From NCBI GenBank assembly GCA_020633955.1, contig JACKCP010000018.1:1-38392 (forward strand): DNA of 38,392 nt, given 5' to 3'. Shown here one piece after another: positions 34,092-38,392 of the stretch. This DNA comes from Desulfobacteraceae bacterium. GTDB taxonomy: Bacteria > Desulfobacterota > Desulfobacteria > Desulfobacterales > JACKCP01. Each line of letters begins with the position of its first letter. Position 1 is the stretch's first letter. Under the pieces are notes generated by a model. That model searched no databases. It worked only from the letters and a program-made list of their open reading frames with translations, and was not told where the DNA came from. The translations under genes and the position numbers were made by a program.

Positions 34092-35885
34092 ATGAAATAT
34101 CCATACGGAATATCAGATTTTAAAAAAATTATTGAAAACAATTATTTTTACTGCGACAGAACAGATAAAATTCCTTTAATTGAAAATTCACAATCACAGC
34201 TTTTTATAAGGCCAAGGCGTTTTGGAAAAAGTCTTTTGCTTTCAATGCTTGAAAATTATTATGATGTTGCCAAAAAAAATGATTTTCAAAAAATATTCGG
34301 ACACTTAAAAATTGGAAAAAACCCTACTCCATACAAAAACTCTTATTTTATTTTGAGATGGGATTTTTCCTGTGTGGATGCAACAGGAAGTGAAGACAAC
34401 ATAAAAAAAGCTTTATTTGATCATATTAATATAAGCATTAAAGGATTTCTTCTTTATTACAGAGATTACAATATTCCTTTTTTTGAAATAGACAAAGACA
34501 ATGCACTCAATTCTATTCAGTCCCTTGCAAGTGCGGTAAAAATGACTTCTAATCCGATCTATCTCCTCATAGACGAATACGACAACTTCGCAAACACAAT
34601 AATGATGTCTTCTGCAGATAAAAAACAGGAATATGAAAAAATTGTAAATGAAGAAGGGATTTTAAGAACTCTTTTCAAGGCAGTAAAGGCATCAACTTCT
34701 CAAAACATGTTTGACAGGGTTTTTATTACAGGTGTTTCTCCGGTTGTTTTAAGTGATATTACAAGCGGATACAATATTGCAAAAAGTATATATTTCAAAC
34801 CTGAATTTAATGACATGTGCGGATTTACAGAAAGTGAAGTAAAAAAAGAAATTGAAAACATAGTAAATAAAAGCAGTCTTCCAAAGGAAAAAATAAATGA
34901 AGCCTTAAATATAATGAAAACCTATTATAACGGCTATCTTTTTACCACTGAATCAGATGAGTTTATTTATAATCCTACAATGTGCATTTATTTTTTTGAG
35001 AATTTTGAAGAAAACGGAAAATATCCAAAACTCATGCTTGATAACAATCTTTCAACAGACAAGGCAAAGCTTTCCTATATTTCAAAGATTCCAGGCGGAA
35101 ATGAGCTCATGGTAAATTTAATGGAAAAGGAAGATAATGCTGTAATTTCAAATATTGTCCAGGGTTTTGGAATTGATGATATGTTAAAGGATACTTCAAA
35201 GGACAAGAAATTTATTACTTCATTTTTATATTATTTTGGAATTTTAACCATTGCAGAAGAAACTGACGATCTTCAGGTAAGACTTAAAATTCCAAATATG
35301 GCTGTTAAAAGTCTTTATGCAGAAAAAATATTAAATATTTTAATTGAAAATCCAATGGAAAGGGACAAGGGAAGAGAGGCTGCAAAACTTGTATATCAAA
35401 AAGGCGATATAGCCCCTTTATGTGAATTTGTGGAAAATAATTATTTTAAAATTTTCAGTAACAGGGATTATATTTTAGCAAATGAACTTACCCTTAAAAC
35501 CGCATTTTTAACACTTTTATATAATGATACAATTTTTCTAATGGATTCAGAGGCTGAAATTTCAAGAAGATATTCTGATCTTACAATGATAATCCGACCT
35601 GACAGGCGTTATGGAAAGGTTTATGATGTTTTGATTGAATTTAAGTTTGTAAGCCTTAAAGAGGCCGGACTAACAGGTACAGAAGCAAAAAATTTAAGCT
35701 ATGAAGAACTAAAAAACATGGCTCAGATAAAAAAGAAATTTGAAGAGGGAATAATGCAGGTAAAGGATTATGGAAAAAAACTTGAAGAAAAATACAATGA
35801 TTTAAGGCTTCAGAAATTTGTTGTTACTTCCCTTGGATTTGAGAGGGTTTGTTTTGAAAAGGTTGGGGAAATCGCTCCGTTATAA
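34092..35885 (+). CDS. AAA-ATPase-like / PD-(D/E)xK nuclease-like protein (DUF1703 family)
   Basis: A 597-residue protein of the AAA-ATPase_like plus PDDEXK_9 (DUF1703) type. The N-terminal domain begins YGISDFKKIIENNYFYCDRT, then RPRRFGKSLLLSML (about 40-53), a Walker-A-like motif, and LLIDEYDNF (about 157-165), a Walker B. The C-terminal domain has GKVYDVLIEFKF (about 510-521), the E-x-K part of a PD-(D/E)xK nuclease fold. Many paralogues occur in Bacteroidetes, spirochaetes and Desulfobacterota; their role is unknown, with mobile-element or defence roles proposed. GAGG lies near the ATG, and a terminator follows. It stands alone. Confidence 0.85.
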   Translation: MKYPYGISDFKKIIENNYFYCDRTDKIPLIENSQSQLFIRPRRFGKSLLLSMLENYYDVAKKNDFQKIFGHLKIGKNPTPYKNSYFILRWDFSCVDATGSEDNIKKALFDHINISIKGFLLYYRDYNIPFFEIDKDNALNSIQSLASAVKMTSNPIYLLIDEYDNFANTIMMSSADKKQEYEKIVNEEGILRTLFKAVKASTSQNMFDRVFITGVSPVVLSDITSGYNIAKSIYFKPEFNDMCGFTESEVKKEIENIVNKSSLPKEKINEALNIMKTYYNGYLFTTESDEFIYNPTMCIYFFENFEENGKYPKLMLDNNLSTDKAKLSYISKIPGGNELMVNLMEKEDNAVISNIVQGFGIDDMLKDTSKDKKFITSFLYYFGILTIAEETDDLQVRLKIPNMAVKSLYAEKILNILIENPMERDKGREAAKLVYQKGDIAPLCEFVENNYFKIFSNRDYILANELTLKTAFLTLLYNDTIFLMDSEAEISRRYSDLTMIIRPDRRYGKVYDVLIEFKFVSLKEAGLTGTEAKNLSYEELKNMAQIKKKFEEGIMQVKDYGKKLEEKYNDLRLQKFVVTSLGFERVCFEKVGEIAPL

Positions 35886-35899
35886 GCGATAAATTATAA

Positions 35900-35941
35900 A
35901 AAAGCACAGACACGGCTTATTTTTAGATACCCTGTGCTTTT
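35900..35941 (+). terminator. Terminator after the DUF1703 gene
   Basis: AAAAGCACAG (35900-35909) pairs with CTGTGCTTTT (35932-35941), a 10-bp stem with a 22-base loop, just after the stop codon at 35885. The 3' arm ends in TTTT. It may also serve the convergent legB-like gene, which ends at 36021. Confidence 0.65.
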
Positions 35942-35956
35942 AAAATTCTTCCAAAT

Positions 35957-36012
35957 TAGCTGCTGAACGAAAACTCCCTTTTTTGTCCATTCTAAAGCCA
36001 GATTCAAAATTC
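35957..36012 (+). repeat. Dispersed quasi-palindromic repeat, copy c
   Basis: Reads TAGCTGCTGAACGAAAAC, four bases, then TTTTTTGTCCATTCTAAAG and CAGATTCAAAATT. It is the closest partner of copy d at 37180, agreeing over about 50 bases with only a few changes. It lies between the convergent DUF1703 and legB-like genes. Confidence 0.75.
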
Positions 36013-36020
36013 AAATAAAA

Positions 36021-37013
36021 TCAGACATTATAAATATCGGTTTTGTACTTTTTAAGGTTTTCTGAATTTGAAAACCATTTTGCTGTAATATCTATTCCTT
36101 CTTCAAGTCCTATTAAGGGAGAAAAGCCTGTTAATTTTTTTAATTTTGAATTATCACAGCAAAGCCTGTACACCTCTGAACCAGCAGGCCTTATTCTGTC
36201 ATGGGCCTGAATTATTTCTGCATTTGTTCCCATTTTTTCCTGAATAAGATCAACAAGACCTCCTATTGATATTTCCCTTCCTGAACCAATATTTACAAAT
36301 TCTCCAATTGCAGCATCTGCTTCAGCAACAGCTATAAGACCGCTGCATGTGTCTTTTACAAAATTCAAATCCCTTGTAGGTGAAAGATCTCCAAGCATAA
36401 GTTTTTTATCCCCTTTGGCAAGCTGGCTGATTATGGTTGGAATCACAGCCCTTGCAGACTGTCTTGGCCCAAAAGTATTAAAGGGTCTTGCAATAGCAAG
36501 AGGCAGATCAAATGACCTGAAAAAACTCCAGGCAATTGAATCTGCTCCAATTTTTGAGGCTGAATAAGGTGACTGGGGTTTTAGGGGATGTTTTTCATCA
36601 ATTGGAACATAATCAGCTGTTCCATAAACTTCTGAGGTTGAAGTATGAACTATTTTAATGCAGTTATTATCCAGGGCCGCCTGGCAGATATTTAAAGTTC
36701 CTGTAACATTTGTGTCAATATAGCTTTGTGGAGCAATATATGAATATGGAATTGCAATAAGTGCAGCAAGGTGGAAAACGACATCTATGTCTTCAGTAAT
36801 TTTCCTTGTAAAATTGTGATCTCTTATATCCCCTGAAACGACCTCAATTTCGCTTAAAGTTTCAACATCTTCAAGCCAGCCCCAGTAATTAAAAGAATTA
36901 TACTGGGATAAAGCCCTTACAATACAGCCTTTTTCAATAAGAAGTTCACAAAGGTGAGACCCTATAAAACCGTCAGCCCCAGTTACAAGAATTTTTTTTT
37001 CTTTTAAATCCAT
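36021..37013 (-). CDS. legB: NAD-dependent 4,6-dehydratase, LegB-like
   Basis: A 330-residue extended short-chain dehydrogenase. NAD site: ILVTGADGFIGSHLCELL (about 8-25). Active site: TSTSEVYG (Ser/Thr) and YSASK (Tyr-x3-Lys). The segment YNSFNYWGWLEDVE (about 38-51) is a mark of LegB, which removes water from a UDP-N-acetyl-hexosamine at C4/C6 as the first step to legionaminic acid. HLAALIAIPYSYIAPQSYIDTNVTGT supports the same branch. GGAG lies near the ATG. Its position beside flgL suggests that the sugar decorates flagellin, as in Campylobacter and relatives; the remaining sugar genes would lie elsewhere. Alternative: another UDP- or CDP-sugar dehydratase. Confidence 0.85.
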   Translation of the reverse strand: MDLKEKKILVTGADGFIGSHLCELLIEKGCIVRALSQYNSFNYWGWLEDVETLSEIEVVSGDIRDHNFTRKITEDIDVVFHLAALIAIPYSYIAPQSYIDTNVTGTLNICQAALDNNCIKIVHTSTSEVYGTADYVPIDEKHPLKPQSPYSASKIGADSIAWSFFRSFDLPLAIARPFNTFGPRQSARAVIPTIISQLAKGDKKLMLGDLSPTRDLNFVKDTCSGLIAVAEADAAIGEFVNIGSGREISIGGLVDLIQEKMGTNAEIIQAHDRIRPAGSEVYRLCCDNSKLKKLTGFSPLIGLEEGIDITAKWFSNSENLKKYKTDIYNV

Positions 37014-37179
37014 AAATATCTCCGTTGGCTATTGGTATTGTCTGCAAACGAAAATATTCTAAAACAAATTTAAAAAAAATGGCAGTTTAAACTTAATTCA
37101 AAATAGTTTTAAGCTGAATAAATCCTGAATTGGCATTTCATATTTTTAATTGACCTCAAATAATCCTTTTTTACCTAAA

Positions 37180-37236
37180 TAGTTGCTGAACGAAAACGGC
37201 CTTTTTTGTCCATTCTTAAGTCAGAATCAAAATTTA
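37180..37236 (+). repeat. Dispersed quasi-palindromic repeat, copy d
   Basis: Reads TAGTTGCTGAACGAAAAC, GGCC, TTTTTTGTCCATTCTTAAG and CAGAATCAAAATT. GAACGAAAAC can pair with TTTTTTGTCC in RNA at eight of ten positions, so each copy is a hairpin. It is the left half of an inverted pair with copy e. Confidence 0.75.
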
Positions 37237-37287
37237 ATCCTCAAAATACTAAATATATCCTAAAGGTTAAATTTTTCATCTTCCTTG

Positions 37288-37324
37288 AATGAAACAAAAT
37301 TCTCGTTTTCGGCCAATCACTAAA
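37288..37324 (-). repeat. Dispersed quasi-palindromic repeat, copy e
   Basis: Plus-strand reading: AATGAAACAAAATTCTCG, TTTTCGGCCAATCACT. Its reverse complement lines up with copy d over the core (CGAAAAC ... TTTTGT-CATTC), so d and e are in opposite directions, about 50 bases apart. It ends two bases before the flgL stop codon on the plus-strand coordinate, so it lies immediately downstream of that gene. Confidence 0.65.
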
Positions 37325-37326
37325 TA

Positions 37327-38392
37327 CTAAATATAATCTGCAAGACTAAGTTTCATAACCTTTGCAGATGAAGCAAGAGCAGCCTGATATGCTGTTTCAG
37401 AAGCTGTCAGATCAGAAATTGCTTTTACAATATCTGCTTCTTCTATCATGGCTCTGTTTTCCTCGTAGCGAAATGAAAGGTTTGAAATAACAGACTGTTT
37501 TGTAATAAGTCTTGATTCCTTCATTCCAATTTCAGTCACCTGGCTTAGCTGCTTTTCATAATGAAAATCAAGCCTTGTAAGAGTTCTGTTTAAACCTTCA
37601 ACATCATTATTTTCAAGATAATTTTTAAAATCAATTAAAGTATCAAAAAGCCCCCAGGATGTTTCCTGTGTACTTGTATTTGTAAGAATTGCACTATGAT
37701 CCTCATTTTCATCAAAACCAAGTGTTACAGCAGCACTTCTTCCAGTTCCTCCTTCAGAAGCTGGTCTGTCTTCACCTGATTTCCATAAAAACTCAATTTC
37801 ATTTAATTCTGATCCGTTTTCCCTGAACTTATACTGATGAGTAACTGAATCATAGGACACAGTATAATCAATATTATATCCTTCAGCAGAAGAGGCCTGC
37901 TCCATTTCAAATTCCATATGCTCTGCAAGTTCATCACCAGAATAAAATCCAGGCTTTATTGTAAATGAAAGCTCAGGTGAAAATTCTCCATTCTGGGGAA
38001 GCTCCCTGAAATTTACCCTGTCATTTACTCCTGCAATTATTTCTACTCCAAGGGGTAAATCAGTGCCTGAATAATCAAGAGCTGCAATACTGTCAGCAGT
38101 TGAATCAAAACCAAGAATTTCAGAGGCAGATTTTGAGGAATTTGGACCAGACTGCCACAAAATATCAAAAGCAGCAGCACCTGTTCCTGTTGCATCAAAA
38201 TTAATTTCACCTGAATCAGAATTAAAAGTTACATCAAAATTTTCATTGCCTGTTTCAAGAATCATGGCAGTTTTTATTTCAAGTGCAAGCTCATCAAGTG
38301 AATAATCACCATCTGGAATTGTTACAGAATAATTTGTTCCATCTAGTGCAAAATCTATTGTGTCATTTACTCCTTTTTCAATTTCTGCCTTT
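37327..38392 (-). CDS. flgL: Flagellar hook-filament junction protein FlgL (partial, N-terminus outside window)
   Basis: The frame is open to the right edge, so at least 355 C-terminal residues are present and the N-terminal helix region is missing. The last 110 residues form the flagellin-type C-terminal helix (VISNLSFRYEENRAMIEEADIVKAISDLTASETAYQAALASSAKVMKLSLADYI), as in FlgL/HAP3, the adaptor between hook and filament. The central part has two copies of a module starting GVND and ending LGFD (38104-38373 and 37711-38031), with G-x-YS-x-DELA and a late ILW/FLWxSG. The stop is TAG. LegB-like sugar dehydratase lies next on the same strand. A flagellin is possible, but the length and end favour FlgL. 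Confidence 0.82.
   Translation of the reverse strand, partial: KAEIEKGVNDTIDFALDGTNYSVTIPDGDYSLDELALEIKTAMILETGNENFDVTFNSDSGEINFDATGTGAAAFDILWQSGPNSSKSASEILGFDSTADSIAALDYSGTDLPLGVEIIAGVNDRVNFRELPQNGEFSPELSFTIKPGFYSGDELAEHMEFEMEQASSAEGYNIDYTVSYDSVTHQYKFRENGSELNEIEFLWKSGEDRPASEGGTGRSAAVTLGFDENEDHSAILTNTSTQETSWGLFDTLIDFKNYLENNDVEGLNRTLTRLDFHYEKQLSQVTEIGMKESRLITKQSVISNLSFRYEENRAMIEEADIVKAISDLTASETAYQAALASSAKVMKLSLADYI

Larger units (their letters stand above)
37014..37326. other. Intergenic stretch between flgL and legB carrying two repeats
   Basis: About 313 bases without a gene. The right half holds repeat copies d and e, described separately. The left part, upstream of the legB-like gene, must contain its promoter, but no convincing motif stands out in the AT-rich sequence. 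Confidence 0.6.

Noticed and set aside
1..38392. tRNA, rRNA or CRISPR arrays
   Set aside because: The gaps between genes are short and none shows a cloverleaf, an rRNA segment or regularly spaced direct repeats; the only repeats are the six scattered hairpins.

Overview
The window is AT-rich (roughly one third G+C by eye). Its gene content suggests a motile, anaerobic, Gram-negative member of the Desulfobacterota (former Deltaproteobacteria). The pointers are a CobA-HemD fusion, selenocysteine synthase (selA), a 600-residue acyl-CoA dehydrogenase, PilZ and CheD-type signalling, a LegB-like sugar dehydratase beside flgL, and a DUF1703 AAA-like protein. The assignment rests on gene content only; no rRNA, tRNA or CRISPR array was seen.

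Layout. (1) 52-3995, minus strand: a phosphoribosyltransferase-like protein, a CodB-type NCS1 permease, and the permease and ATPase of a polar amino acid ABC importer that has no binding-protein gene beside it. (2) 4190-8518, plus strand: a tightly packed run of a CheD-HDOD fusion, selA, a TPR protein and a FmdB zinc ribbon, followed by a possible three-way-junction RNA. (3) 8736-10674, plus strand: CobA-HemD overlapping a Nudix hydrolase. (4) 10847-14878, minus strand: a PilZ protein and a secreted subtilase. (5) 15049-16851, plus strand: acyl-CoA dehydrogenase, ending at a strong bidirectional terminator. (6) 16943-19434, minus strand: a BsuBI/PstI-type restriction-modification pair. (7) 19626-30732, minus strand: a natural-product locus. 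(8) 30986-35885, plus strand: a DUF2339 membrane protein and a DUF1703 protein. (9) 36021 to the right edge, minus strand: legB-like gene and the 3' part of flgL.

The most striking item is region 7. A 2606-residue non-ribosomal peptide synthetase reads C-A-T-C-A-T-R and then carries a cyclic-nucleotide-binding-like (Crp/cNMP fold) domain at its C terminus. It is followed on the same strand by a PaaK/CapK-like adenylate-forming enzyme and a MATE transporter fused to an RsbW-like HATPase domain. The order suggests synthesis of a capped (probably N-acylated) dipeptide released reductively as an aldehyde, or a cyclised derivative, and then exported. The cNMP-like domain could make the assembly line ligand-responsive; that part is inference.

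A second thread is a short dispersed quasi-palindromic repeat, core GAACGAAAAC-N4-TTTTTTGTCC. It occurs six times, in intergenic DNA or at gene edges, and two copies form an inverted pair between flgL and legB.
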